From contig CM050451.1 of the NCBI GenBank assembly GCA_027563935.2, positions 35,355,565 through 35,419,564 of the forward strand: a stretch of 64,000 nt of DNA, written 5' to 3'. The notes beneath the pieces are model-generated. The model ran no database searches, had not been told where the DNA came from, and saw only the letters and a list, made by a program, of their open reading frames with translations. A program made the position numbers and the translations under genes. Numbering within the stretch: position 1 is the first letter of the stretch; each line of letters opens with the position of its first letter. Origin of the DNA: Costus lasius. Lineage: Eukaryota; Streptophyta; Magnoliopsida; Zingiberales; Costaceae. Of this stretch, positions 11,101-23,257 are shown in pieces.

Positions 11101-12784
11101 TGAAAGGTCCCCACAAGGGGGCGAAACCCTAAATCATAGGCGCATATGAAGAATGAAAGCAACGGAATGGGGGTTTCTAGATCTTGCATGGTATTATGAT
11201 TAACAAAACCGATTGTATAGTAGTGATAGAACCATACTATAGCCATTTCTAGATGGCGTCTTGGAAGCTAGAGAACAAGAGAGGTCTCCTCCAAATTGTC
11301 GCACACAAGATGAGGTATAGCTTCTTCTTGTCGTCCCTTGTGCTAGCAAGGATCGTCCAAGTATCCTTCTCGTATGGAAGGGATGAGATCTTCTTGGCTT
11401 GGCGAAAAACTTCCTTCTTCTTTCGTCAACACCACATGCACTCTCGAATGAGCAAGCGACGAGAGGAAGGAGCGACAATAGGCGTGAGAGAGGAGTAACG
11501 TGAGGCGATGTCACGTTTAGGAGTCATGGTTTCTAAAAATAGAAACACTCCCACGTTCATGCACTCATGCGACCATGGGTTTACCCCAAGCGCAAACTTC
11601 TCTTCACCCATGAACCATGCGCTCATTCATGAGCCGGTTCACTTTGGTTCGGTTCAATAACCAAATAAGCCAAAGCATTCAGTCCAGACCATAACAAACA
11701 CTTAGGTTCTTGATCTGACCGTCAATCTCTTGATGCTCCTGATCTGACCAATCTAGCATCCAATCTCTCGATCGAAGCTTACCGATCTGAAGCCCTAATC
11801 AATCAAACATGATCAGACCAGATCTCACTCACAATCAGAGATTAAATCCCTTTAAACTGAACTCAAACAATTCAGTCCACACGATCTGACTTAAGTAAGC
11901 CATATCATCAAATTGTGCGACCCTGAGGGTTTCCTTTGAATGTCGGTAACGATAACTCACGTCATCACGATCAGTGAGGGGTATCTAGCAACACATCACT
12001 GTCTCCCAATATAAAGGAAAGAGTCTTCCAAGACTACACCCAAAAACAACACAAGTGTGAATCAACTCACAAAGCATACATATTTCCTTTGCCACTGGAT
12101 GTTCTTATTGGACAAGCGTGTCAAGCTTGTAACTCCAATATGATGAGCATGATTAGATCAGATGAACATAGTCACCTGGGTATGGCCATACACTTTCTCA
12201 ATCATCTCATCCAGGGGGCCCCTTTAGAACATCACACTCCTTAAACAAGGAGACGGCAATCCTATGTCTATCACTAGTGCCCTAACCTGACTCAAGCTCA
12301 TCATCCAAGATAGTCTACAACCATTATGTTTCAAATGATATTGAACTACCTCAAAACAATGACAATCATCATTTAGAAAACACAAGTGATCTCAAGTCAG
12401 AGGAAATGTGCCACTTGTTACATTCAAGGATTATTCACATTGTGACAAACAATTGAATATCCTAGTAGGGTCTGTCCAGTACATCCAATGTACCCATGAG
12501 TCTACATCTTATTTCATGCTCGAAGCATCCTATAAGATTAGAACACATATTAGTCTTAACCATATCAAGGCTGTCTCATGTTCACCAAGATATATCGACT
12601 AAGGACTTTATTGCCTGTCAGCCTAGCTGAACAGCTTTGAGACATTATTCAGAAGAACATATATTGCAGCAGACAATGTAGCTAACTGAATAATAACCAT
12701 GCCTTTATAAACATAACAGTTTATTACATGATACCGATACAAACCCAAGGCCTCAAACATTAGCCTTAAGGGCATACCCCAACA
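11101..12784 (-). repeat. A2 3' LTR
   Basis: On the plus strand it starts TGAAAGGTCC and ends CCCCAACA, directly followed by the polypurine tract complement. It is almost identical to 18485-20167. It contains the AGTGAGGGGTATC...CATCACT block at 11973-12000 that Copia-B LTRs also have. Confidence 0.95.
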
Positions 12785-12794
12785 ATCTCCCACT
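12785..12794 (-). other. A2 polypurine tract
   Basis: The minus strand reads AGTGGGAGAT immediately before the 3' LTR. This is the usual priming site for plus-strand DNA. The same sequence stands before the 3' LTRs of A3, A4 and A5. Confidence 0.88.
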
Positions 12795-12804
12795 TGCACT
12801 TAAT

Positions 12805-14340
12805 CTAATGGTTGAGAAATCTCAAACCCATGTTATTACAGTGCTTCTCATGCTTCTGCTGCGCCAGAGGCTTGGTAAGCGGGTCTGCCAGATTGTCATC
12901 TGTATGAACCTTGCAGATTTTGATCTCGCCACGATCTATGTTCTCCCTGATCAAGTGAAACCGTCTCTGTATGTGCTTGGACTTCTGGTGCGACCGTGGT
13001 TCCTTTGCTTGTGCGATTGCTCCAGTGTTATCACAGAAGATAACCAAAGGATCTGCACTCGAAGGAACAACACCAAGTTCTCTCACGAACTTACGAATCC
13101 ACACTGCCTCCTTGGATGCTTCCGAGGCTGCAACATACTCGGCTTCTGTTGTGGAATCAGCAACAGTTGACTGTTCGAAACTCTTCCACACCACTGCTCC
13201 TCCATTCAAGCTAAAAACATAGCCTGATTGCGATCGGAAATCATCCTGGTCAGACTGGAACGAAGCATCAGTATATCCTTCAATACTGAGTTCTTCCTGA
13301 CCACCATATATCAAGAACATATCTTTGGTCCTCCGAAGATATTTTAAGATATTTTTGACTGCAATCCAGTGTGCCTGACCTGGATTACTTTGGAACCGAC
13401 TGGTCACGCTTAACTCGTAAGCGACGTCTGGGCGAGTACACAACATCGCATACATAATGGAACCAATAGCCGAAGCATAAGGCGTATTGTCCATTTCATC
13501 TTTCTCAGTCTGTGTTTGTGGACACTGACTCTTCGAAAGATTCAGACCATGTCTGACTGGAAGATATCCTCGTTTAGAATTCTCTAAATGAAATCTCTCC
13601 AGGACTTTATCGATGTAAGTACTCTGGCACAGCCCGAGAAGCCTCTTAGATCTATCCCTGTAGATCTTCACACCTAATATATAGGCTGCTTCTCCTAAAT
13701 CTTTCATCTGGAAACATTTCCTTAACCATGCCTTAACTGCATGCATTTCAGGAATGTCATTTCCAATGATCAAGATATCATCGACGTAGAGGACTAGGAA
13801 AGTAATCACGCTCCCACTAAACCTCTTATATACACACGGGTCATCCTCGTTCTTGATGAAACCAAATTCAGTGACTGATTCATCAAAACGAATGTTCCAG
13901 CTTCTTGATGCCTGCTTAAGTCCATAAATAGACTTCTTTAACTTGCATATCTTATGACGATCTGATGGATCAGTGAAACCCTCAGGTTGTGTCATGTACA
14001 CATCCTCATCCAGGTTTCCATTAAGGAAAGCTGTTTTCACATCCATTTGCCAGATCTCATAATCATAATATGCAGCTATCGCGAAAAGAATCCGGATAGA
14101 CTTAAACATGGCTACAGGTGAGAAAGTTTCATCATAATCTATCCCGTAGATTTGTTTGAAACCTTTCGCAACAAGCCTGCCTTTATAAGTAACTACGTTA
14201 CCATCCATGTCAATCTTCTTCTTGAAGATCCATTTACAGCCTATAGGGATTACTCCCGGAGGCGGATCAACCAAATCCCAAACTTGGTTATCTGACATGG
14301 AGTCCATCTCGGCGCGCATAGCTTCAAGCCATCTCGCTGA
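12805..14340 (-). pseudogene. A2 pol C-terminal half: reverse transcriptase and RNase H
   Basis: An open frame from the end of the integrase-RT linker to the stop codon at 12805. It shows the RT entry motif (V-P-P-P-G-V-I-P-I-G-C-K-W), Y-V-D-D-I-L-I-I for the catalytic aspartates, then RNase H with G-Y-T-D-A-S, T-T-E-A-E-Y and F-C-D-N-T-G. The C-terminus matches A3. It is in a different frame from the upstream gag-integrase half because of the rearrangement at 14341-14416, and has no start codon of its own that matches a family start. The enzyme core itself looks undamaged. Confidence 0.93.
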
Positions 14341-16654
14341 GGCTGTCGACGGATCCTTCCCGATCTTCGCGGTCGTAGCGCTCAGGCTGTCGACGGATCC
14401 TTCCCGATCTTCGCGGTTCCCGTGATATCTGAGCCTCAGGTTGTTCAATAACCTGTTCCACCGGCTCAGGCTCATCCAACTCTGCTTGATCACTTTGTCC
14501 TTCCTCTCGATTCTCATCCAGCTTTATTTCTCTCCCACTGGCCTCTTGCAGAAGAAACTCCTTCTCAAGAAATATGGCCGTCCGAGCAACAAAAACCTTG
14601 TTCTCTTTGGGATCGTAGAAATAATAACCCTTAGTTTCCTTAGGGTAACCGACAAAGATGCATTTGTCAGATCTGCTCTCTAGTTTCCCAGAGGCGAGCT
14701 TTTTGACATAAGCCTCGCAGCCCCAGATCCTGATAAATGTCAAGCTCGGCTGTTTCCCATACCATAATTCATATGGCGTCTTAGAAACGGCCTTGGATGG
14801 CACTCGGTTTAGTACTTTTGCAGCTGTTTCCAGTGCAAAACCCCAAAAGGAATATGGAAGAGTAGCCTGACTCAACATAGAACGAACCATATCAAGTAAC
14901 GTTCTATTTCTCCTCTCGGACACACCATTCCATTGCGGTGTTCCTGGCGGAGTGAGCTGTGAGATAATCCCACACTCCTTTAAATAGTCAGTAAACGCAT
15001 GACTTAGGTATTCTCCACCTCGATCTGAGCGAAGTGCCTTGATATTTCGGCCTAGCTGATTTTGTACTTCATTCTTGAACTCTTTGAATTTGTCAAAAGA
15101 TTCACTTTTATGTCTCATTAAATAGACATACCCATATCTACTGAAATCATCAGTAAAGGTAATGAAGTACTGATAGCCACCTCTGGCATGTTTACTAAAT
15201 GGCCCACACACATCACTGTGTATAAGGTCAAGTAAACCTGAAGCCCTTTGACCTTTGTGAGGAAAAGGTGACTTCGTCATTTTACCCATCAAACAAGCTT
15301 TGCATGTATCAATCTCCTTATAGGAGAATGATCCCAGCAGTCTATGATCATGCAACCGCTTAATGCGTTTCTCGTTAATATGGCCTAAACGACTATGCCA
15401 TAGCAAGGTGCTGTCATCAGCATACTTGGCTTTCTTATTATCAATATTTTGTATAGAACATTCCATGTCCAACATGTATAACCCATTGTTAATTGAACCA
15501 GTTGCATAAACAATATTATCAAAAGATAAAACACACTTTGAAATGTTGCATTCAAAGGAAAATCCCTTCCTGACAAGAGCAGGAATGGAGATAATATTTT
15601 TAGTAATACTGGGAACAAAATAACAATTGTCTAGTTCCAATACAATTCCAGATGGTAAAAAAATGAAATAGTCTCCTACAGCAACAGCAGCAACCCGTGC
15701 CCCGTTTCCAACGCGTAGGTCCACCTCATGCTGTCCCACCTGTCTTCTTCTCTTGAGTTCCTGCACATTTGAACAAATGTGAACTCCACATGCAGTGTCC
15801 AACACCCATGATATAGAAGAAGAAAACATGACCTCAGTCACATAAATACCTGAGCTAGAAGCGAAGCTTCCCCTCTTATCTCCTTGGAGCGCTTTACAGT
15901 CCTTTTTCCAGTGACCCAGCTGGCCACAATGGAAACACCTGTATTCCTTGGACCGCTTCACCTTCTGCTTCAGAGCCTTGGTGTAGCTCTTGACAGGGGC
16001 TTTGCCCTTCTTCCTCTTCTTCTTGTTCCTGGAAGGAACCATTAAGACAGAGGTCGAAGGCTTTCCCTTCAGAGTCTCCTCAGTAGTCAGGAGCATATTC
16101 AGCAGCTCTGCCGGAGTACAATCGATTTTGTTCATATTAAAATTAATAATGAACGCATCGAAAGAGGGCGGGAGAGACTGCAGAATAATATCTACAGCAA
16201 GCTCCTGATTGATGGTATGCCCCAGTTTCTCTAGAGCCTCCTTGTGCCCAATCATCTTGAGCACGTGAGCTCCCACTGGGCTCCCTTCAGCCAGTTTGCT
16301 CTGAAAGAACAGCTTTGTCAAATTATAGCGTTCTGTCCTCGCCTGTGCAGCATACAGCATCTTGAGGTTTGCTATCATGTCTATTGCAGACATATCCTCA
16401 TGCTGACGCTGCAGCGGTGGCGTCATAGACGCTAACATCAGGCAAGCGACATCAATGCTATCATTGACGTGCTTTTCATAGGCTTCCCGAACCGCCCTTG
16501 CGGCATTCGGAGCGGGCTGAGGCGGTATAGCCGTCTCGAGGACATACAGTTTCCTCTCTGCCTTAAGAATAATCTTAAGGTGTCCAAACCAGTCAGAGAA
16601 GTTCGGCCCAGCAAACTTCTCCCTTTCCAGTAGGGATCGCACATTGAAGTTCAT
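14341..16654 (-). pseudogene. A2 gag-pol N-terminal half: gag, zinc knuckle, protease, integrase
   Basis: It starts at the family ATG (16654-16652) and stays open through gag, the CCHC knuckle, protease D-T-A-C-G-V-H-I-C, HHCC and the DD35E integrase to the linker before RT. There a 32-bp unit is present twice (14341-14372 and 14385-14416), while about 70 bases that encode a D-G-V-Y-I-I-D-N-like stretch in A3 are missing. The frame shifts and meets a stop at 14324. RT and RNase H therefore could not be made from the same protein. The local duplication with loss suggests template switching during reverse transcription or a repair event. Confidence 0.93.
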
Positions 16655-18470
16655 GGTGTTCGTTGCTGCAGGTATCTACAACAATGCAAGAACAGCAAGG
16701 TCAGTATCAATGTTAAGAATCAATCAGGACTTAAGAAAGATTCTTTTTCTCACTATTTTATCTGACTGAAAAATCCATTAAACAGTCCGAAAGAGTAAAC
16801 ACTCTTTTAGTGAGATGGGATCCAGATTTCATACTTGGTCTCCGCGTCCCGCTCAGGCGAGATAAGATGCATAGAGAGTACAAGCACTAATCTCTGGTAG
16901 GCTGTCCCAGCCAATCGCCAACCCGTGCGATTCCCCTTCATCTGGGCAGTCCAGCAGACTGTGCCAACTGAGTTGGTACAACACAATCTCTGACCCCACA
17001 GATGGCTGCCCCCATGTGCTACCATATGCGCCACATATGTAGCCTACATGGTCAAGCTTACCCGACCTACTCCCTGGACCACCACGTGCTATGCTGAGCA
17101 ACGAGAAGGGATAAATCCCTACTCTGTAACACGCAGGTGTAATCCCGCACCGTCTGAAGATAGATGGACGTGCCCACTGAGTGGGTACAACACGGCTCCA
17201 ACGATAGTCAGAACAGTGAGGTTTCGCGTCAGAAGGCTTACGAGCTTGATATTTTAGCGTTGGCTTTTAACGGTCTTTTATCTTCCTCACTATCATGCAA
17301 TTCCTATGGTGATAGCAGAAGATAAATTAAAACATGCTGTTCTACTTATATAAGCAATAAAAGAAAGCATGGATCTTATGTGGTAAAAGCCCATAGCCTA
17401 AGTAAGACCTTAACCTAACTTAAGTCTTCACTTGCTTTTGCTTCATGGGGCTTTTGCTGCTCATCTGGCCCAAACCAGGGCCCAAGCGCCATTTGCAGCT
17501 GAGGTGCGCCCACCAGGTAAACGCGCCTGGTCCCAGAGTCGAACCTTGGACCTCCCACCTGGTCAAGCCTCAAGCTGCATGCGCCTCTGCCAAGTGTGCT
17601 CTATGCTCTTGTCTAATTAAATTATAAATTTAACTACCTAGACAAGATTGACACGCAGGTCAATTACATTTTATAAATTAAAAGCAATGTGATTCGCAGA
17701 TCACAATCTAAAATTAATTTACAAAATTAATACAGGCACGCAGGCCCCAGCACAGCACAGAATTAACATGGGCAGCCCACATAAGAATAAATAGACAAAC
17801 ACATGGCATCAATCATCATGTGATCCAATCATTAAAATAAAATTTTCGAAAAACCCCATGGGCATCAATTTTATTTTGCTTATATGCCCTACAACCTTAC
17901 AACGGTCCATTACTAGGGATCCACTCATCCAACCTAGTCAGATCCACTGCCCTTACATGCACCAAGTCCTAACTGACTTGAGTCGACCATAAGGTCAACT
18001 ATGCATGCGCCAGGGCTGAACAACCACAATGAGGTCTGGCAAGCGGGTGTGAGCCCAGGCCTAACTCATGTGCGTTCATAGGTTGTCTCAATCAGACATC
18101 GCTACACGCCTGTCTGCAGCCGACCTGTAGCCACCACGTGCTTGCGCACAGGTGCTACCTGGTCAACCCATCAAGGCTGTCAGATGGTCTGATTAGACTA
18201 TTGGATCTAACCTAGGGGGTGACTTCAACCCTAATAACCCGTCTAAGGGTTTAATGCAAGGCCTTAGATCTAGTGAGTCGCGCATGTTATAATAGTTTTG
18301 ATAAAACAACAACAATTAAAATGCGCCAACATACATGCGCCAAGACAAACTTACAAGTTTCGATTATGACAACTTAACATGTATTTGCGCATGTAATCAA
18401 GATCTAAGCGTTATTCACAAACAAGGATCACAAAAGGGCTTAAGCAATCATAAAACATGCGTTAACCATA
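16655..18470 (-). other. A2 untranslated leader
   Basis: About 1.8 kb, no supported gene. It carries the three palindromes also found in A1, A3 and A4: 16848-16861, 16964-16976 and 17173-17185. It lacks the S3 insertion present in A3, so it shows the unoccupied site (near 18210). Confidence 0.82.
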
Positions 18471-18482
18471 GCTCTGATACCA
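18471..18482 (-). other. A2 primer-binding site (tRNA-iMet)
   Basis: The minus strand reads TGGTATCAGAGC, two bases from the LTR edge at 18485. Confidence 0.94.
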
Positions 18483-18484
18483 TT

Positions 18485-20167
18485 TGAAAGGTCCCCACAA
18501 GGGGGCGAAACCCTAAATCATAGGCGCATATGAAGAATGAAAGCAACGGAATGGGGGTTTCTAGATCTTGCATGGTATTATGATTAACAAAACCGATTGT
18601 ATAGTAGTGATAGAACCATACCATAGCCATTTCTAGATGGCATCTTGGAAGCTAGAGAACAAGAGAGGTCTCCTCCAAATTGTCGCACACAAGATGAGGT
18701 ATAGCTTCTTCTTGTCGTCCCTTGTGCTAGCAAGGATCGTCCAAGTATCCTTCTCGTATGGAAGGGATGAGATCTTCTTGGCTTGGCGAAAAACTTCCTT
18801 CTTCTTTCGTCAACACCACATGCACTCTCGAATGAGCAAGCGACGAGAGGAAGGAGCGACAATAGGCGTGAGAGAGGAGTAACGTGAGGAGATGTCACGT
18901 TTAGGAGTCATGGTTTCTAAAAATAGAAACACTCCCACGTTCATGCACTCATGCGACCATGGGTTTACCCCAAGCGCAAACTTCTCTTCACCCTTGAACC
19001 ATGCGCTCATTGATGAGCCGGTTCACTTTGGTTCGGTTCAATAACCAAATAAGCCAAGCATTCAGTCCAGACCATAACAAACACTTAGGTTCTTGATCTG
19101 ACCGTCAATCTCTTGATGCTCCTGATCTGACCAATCTAGCATCCAATCTCTCGATCGAAGCTTACCGATCTGAAGCCCTAATCAATCAAATATGATCAGA
19201 CCAGATCTCACTCACAATCAGAGATTAAATCCCTTTAAACTGAACTCAAACAATTCAGTCCACACGATCTGACTTAAGTAAGCCATATCATCAAATTGTG
19301 CGACCCTGAGGGTTTCCTTTGAATGTCGGTAACGATAACTCACGTCATCACGATCAGTGAGGGGTATCTAGCAACACATCACTGTCTCCCAATATAAAGG
19401 AAAGAGTCTTCCAAGACTACACCCAAAAACAACACAAGTGTGAATCAACTCACAAAGCATACATATTTCCTTTGCCACTGGATGTTCTTATTGGACAAGC
19501 GTGTCAAGCTTGTAACTCCAATATGATGAGCATGATTAGATCAGATGAACATAGTCACCTGGGTATGGCCATACACTTTCTCAATCATCTCATCCAGGGG
19601 GCCCCTTTAGAACATCACACTCCTTAAACAAGGAGACGGCAATCCTATGTCTATCACTAGTGCCCTAACCTGACTCAAGCTCATCATCCAAGATAGTCTA
19701 CAACCATTATGTTTCAAATGATATTGAACTACCTCAAAACAATGACAATCATCATTTAGAAAACACAAGTGATCTCAAGTCAGAGGAAATGTGCCACTTG
19801 TTACATTCAAGGATTATTCACATTGTGACAAACAATTGAATATCCTAGTAGGGTCTGTCCAGTACATCCAATGTACCCATGAGTCTACATCTTATTTCAT
19901 GCTCGAAGCATCCTATAAGATTAGAACACATATTAGTCTTAACCATATCAAGGCTGTCTCATGTTCACCAAGATATATCGACTAAGGACTTTATTGCCTG
20001 TCAGCCTAGCTGAACAGCTTTGAGACATTATTCAGAAGAACATATATTGCAGCAGACAATGTAGCTAACTGAATAATAACCATGCCTTTATAAACATAAC
20101 AGTTTATTACATGATACCGATACAAACCCAAGGCCTCAAACATTAGCCTTAAGGGCATACCCCAACA
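18485..20167 (-). repeat. A2 5' LTR
   Basis: 1683 bp, near-identical to the 3' LTR at 11101-12784. In element orientation it begins TGTTGGGGTATGCCC and ends GGGGACCTTTCA. The CCGTG duplication follows directly. Confidence 0.95.
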
Positions 20168-20911
20168 CCGTGCACTACCGGCCGTCCGGCGACGTACCCT
20201 GTTCTTCTTTTGCATTTCCCCTGTTTCCGCCAGTCTTCCGCCCCAGGTCCGCCTTTCCTGGTCGCCCTCCTCCGACCGGCCACCATTCGACCTCAAACTC
20301 CGGCCACATCGTTGCCACAACCAAACCAACCTCCAGTTGTAGCAGGTCCAGCAAACGGCCACCACCCGACGAACGGCGGCCACCTCTGCTCCACACGCAC
20401 GTCTCCCCTGTTCTGCTTAATAGCGCGTCCCCGCCTCCGCCTACGTTGCCACCCTCGCCTCGCCCCACCACCAGCCGTTGGTGTTCCAACGATACCAATG
20501 CCGTCTTGTCTCCTCCTTGCTTCCAAATCCTCCGACGAGCAATCCACGTTCGAGCATCGATAAACGATGCAAACCTTGTGTTCCCTGTTTCTGATCTCCA
20601 TGAATTTCCTGCTTCAACTTCCTGTTCGCTAATCTGAATATGTTTGTTTTCGCAGGTATTTTAAGCAATCGGCGCCACCAAAATCTTGATCTTTGGCGTC
20701 ACGAGGAAGAACTCACTTTGCTCTACGAGAGGGACGAGTTGATCCAACTGAAGCTACAATGGATCAGTCCGAAAGACATGACAACTTCTCGTAAATGATA
20801 TTTTTGTAGCACTGAAATCTATTTGCTATTTTCTGGCTGCATTCTAAATTTTGATTTTTTTTTTCTAGTTTTAATCAGTAGAACTGTTACACGTGTCTCC
20901 ACCCTACATCA

Positions 20912-21939
20912 GTTTGGTCGAAGGTCTCTTAGCTATATGTGGGCAGGGTGCGTCGGATGTCCGTGCGGAGACCATTCCTAAACTTCGACAAGACTAACTC
21001 GGGGTCCTCCTATAAATTACACCAGAGTTGTAGCGTCTCAAAGGTGTAGTGATACTCCTCGACGGTACACGAGCCCTAGTGTAGGCTACTATACTGATCA
21101 AGGAGGCACTGCCTATAGGAGGGGGGTACGTATCGCTAGCTGAGGCGATACCTCATTTCTTCCCAAGTGGTGATGGGAGGAAGAGCTTGCTGTGCATTTT
21201 GGCGCTCCATGTTTGCCCAATGCAAACGCGCAGGGCCTTCGAGCAGGGTGCGTACAAACCTAATGCGTGCATCGGGATGCAAGTTACTAAGGTCAAAGTA
21301 GGAGTCGACAAAAGCGACCCAATCGAGGAATTGCGACGGGTCAAGACCACCCGCAAAGGGCGCGGGGGTGTGCCTAATGAAGCGGTGGATATCGTCCTCC
21401 AAGCGAGGGCGCTGGACATGGTGTCGGATAGGGGCTCTTTGCCCGGCCCAAGCATGCCCAAAGCGACCATTAGATTGAGGCCCTTATGCGGCCCATACGT
21501 CATCATCATCCAAGGGCCCATATCCATAACCGAGGTCCCCCTGAGCCTCATGAGGCCGCAGGTGGCCGGACTCATCCTCAAAGACTCACGGCCTCAGGGG
21601 CGTGGTAACCGGAGGGAACTCTCTAGTTGGTGGGGCTAGGTTTGCGAACGAAGGTGGGTTAACTGGGTTGGAGCGCCTATGCTCCGATGGCTCAGGGCGA
21701 CTTGTGAGGGAATGAATCCTAGCAATATTCTGCTGAAACATCGTACTTGTATTCCCTTCGTGGGATTCCAAGCGTGCGGACAGTGCATCCAACTTGGCAT
21801 CTACACGCGCCTCTAGCATAGCCAAAGACTCTAAATGGGTTCTACTCCCTTCCGAGGGTTGGACTGATACTTGGGTTTCAGGAATGGTCTCGGGGAATTG
21901 GGATGACATAACATGTGACCGTGTGGTCACCATACACAA
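20912..21939 (-). pseudogene. Gypsy-2 gag N-terminal part (broken)
   Basis: The minus strand starts near 21939-21931 with a Met and reads a region with helical, coiled-coil-like character (L-E-A-R-V-D-A-K-L-D-A-L-S-A-R-L-E). It then reads a gag capsid-like part (D-D-I-H-R-F-I-R, F-L-D-W, L-L-E-G-P-A-R-L-H-W) that aligns with Gypsy-1 gag. In-frame stops occur at 21588-21586, near 21496, at the start of the R-Y-V-P-P stretch near 21136, and further on. It ends at S2. All pieces share one frame, so point nonsense mutations dominate. Confidence 0.86.
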
Positions 21940-22047
21940 ATAAGGTCGACAATGACAAAGTGCAGGATGCTGTAAATGCGAAAACGATGCAGAAATATGC
22001 TATGCAATGTTAGACCGTGCGAACGATAAGAATCGAACGCGCAACGT

Positions 22048-22059
22048 CCTCTGATACCA
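22048..22059 (-). other. Gypsy-2 primer-binding site
   Basis: The minus strand reads TGGTATCAGAGG, a tRNA-iMet type site, four bases from the proposed LTR edge at 22064. Confidence 0.85.
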
Positions 22060-22701
22060 GAATTGGTGGAGCTACCGTAGGTGGGAGGGTCCTTAAAGCC
22101 GTACTCTAAGAGATTACACAATGCACGCAAAAATGGGAGAGGGTCTTTAGACGAGGGAAGTGAAAAGCGCTTCGGAAATGCAGGGAAACACGATGAAACA
22201 CGAGGAAATCAGCATCGAGTTCGATTGGGGCAACACAAATGCAAAAAGAACACGACGACACTCAACTACAGAATGTAACTTACTAACCTCATAGAAATTT
22301 AGCACACTCACGCAGCAGATTTTAAGCTCAGCACGCCGCAATGGGAACTAGCGGATTCGCAGCGCACAGCTCGAACACCTATGCGCCTGAAATACACCAA
22401 AGAGCAACACGGAACGTCCACGCCTCCGGCGTACGGATACCCATGGAGAAAGATAAACCACAACGGAAATACAAGTATGCAATGAAGTGAAGAAACAGGT
22501 GAACCTAACCCACCACGAAGGATGGGATTTACTTCTTTGAAAAGCTGGAAATGAAACAACGTGGAATCGAGGGACCGACCTCGACCCGGAAACTCGGAAG
22601 GCGAAGCTCCTCTTCGACTTCTACAATGCTGGAGGCTCTCAGCTCACCAGGAGTACTCTCACACTCAAAGAGAACTAAAGAACACAACACCCCAGCCTCC
22701 T

Positions 22702-22709
22702 CCTTTATA
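22702..22709 (-). promoter_or_regulatory. TATA-like box in Gypsy-2 LTR
   Basis: The minus strand reads TATAAAGG, placed between the repeat-rich U3 candidate and the primer-binding site. Inference from position and motif only. Confidence 0.5.
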
Positions 22710-23257
22710 GAACAAGAGGGGATGGAACAAGACAAAGCAAAAAAGACAAACCCCTTTAACAACTAACTACTCTTGCAGCCCATAAAGTAGTCAAGCTGCA
22801 GCTACAAGACAAAAGCAAAACAAACTCCTACCTAATATTCTAAGAAGCTGGCGCCTGGTATTCTGGTCTTCGTACGGAAGCGGATGGGCGGTCAGACGCA
22901 TTCGGAGCATACCGCGACAAAGCAGCAGTATTTGGACGTCGTGGGCTGAGTTACAATGGATGTGGCGCGCTCTTGGGCCATGTTGCTAAGATGATTGCGT
23001 GGCCCCTCCAGTGTTGGGCATTCAGGTGGACATCCGCCCATGCCCTTGGATGGAAGGGCTTCGGTGTGGATCGACAATGGGCTGATAACTCCTATGAAAC
23101 GGTTCGGTGGCTAAGACGTGCATTGAGATCGTTGTACTTCTACCTTGTTGGGCCCCTTTGGATCTTCATGAGGTAGGGCAACATGGTAGGGTGGGTTGTA
23201 TACGTCAAAGTGGGGTCGTCGGTGCAGTTCTGTAGCTTCGGGTGGCTGCCCGCAGGA

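Larger units (their letters stand above)
11101..20167 (-). mobile_element. Copia-A copy A2, complete but defective (9067 bp)
   Basis: It has two LTRs (11101-12784 and 18485-20167), a primer-binding site, a 1.8-kb leader, gag-pol and a polypurine tract. The target duplication CCGTG lies at 11096-11100 and 20168-20172. By eye the LTRs differ at about six bases plus one indel in 1684 bp, so the insertion is recent. The coding region is split by a local rearrangement near 14341-14416. Confidence 0.96.
9969..20911 (+). mobile_element. S2: solo LTR (about 1.87 kb net) split by Copia-A copy A2
   Basis: The element starts TGATGGGGGCAG at 9969 and ends CCCTACATCA at 20911. It is flanked by perfect GTTTG duplications (9964-9968 and 20912-20916). 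The parts are 9969-11100 and 20173-20911, with A2 and its own duplication between. No gag-pol motif occurs in it. The termini resemble those of the Gypsy-1 LTR in sense orientation (TGATGGAGGCAG ... CCTACATCA), so it is probably a solo LTR of another chromovirus-like family. Open frames near 10110-10640 have no recognisable domain. CCG-rich sequence flanks the A2 insertion on both sides. Confidence 0.78.

Noticed and set aside
12408..12602. A 64-codon open frame repeated in most Copia-A LTRs, antisense to the element (also at 19791, 29564, 38492, 54839, 60797)
   Set aside because: It begins at GTG rather than ATG, is frameshifted in A1 (near 5200), and its conservation is no more than that of the LTR around it. 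No domain recognised.
20170..20640. Several overlapping open frames on both strands of the CCG-rich part of S2
   Set aside because: GC-rich sequence naturally lacks stops; low-complexity Pro/Arg translations and no family resemblance.
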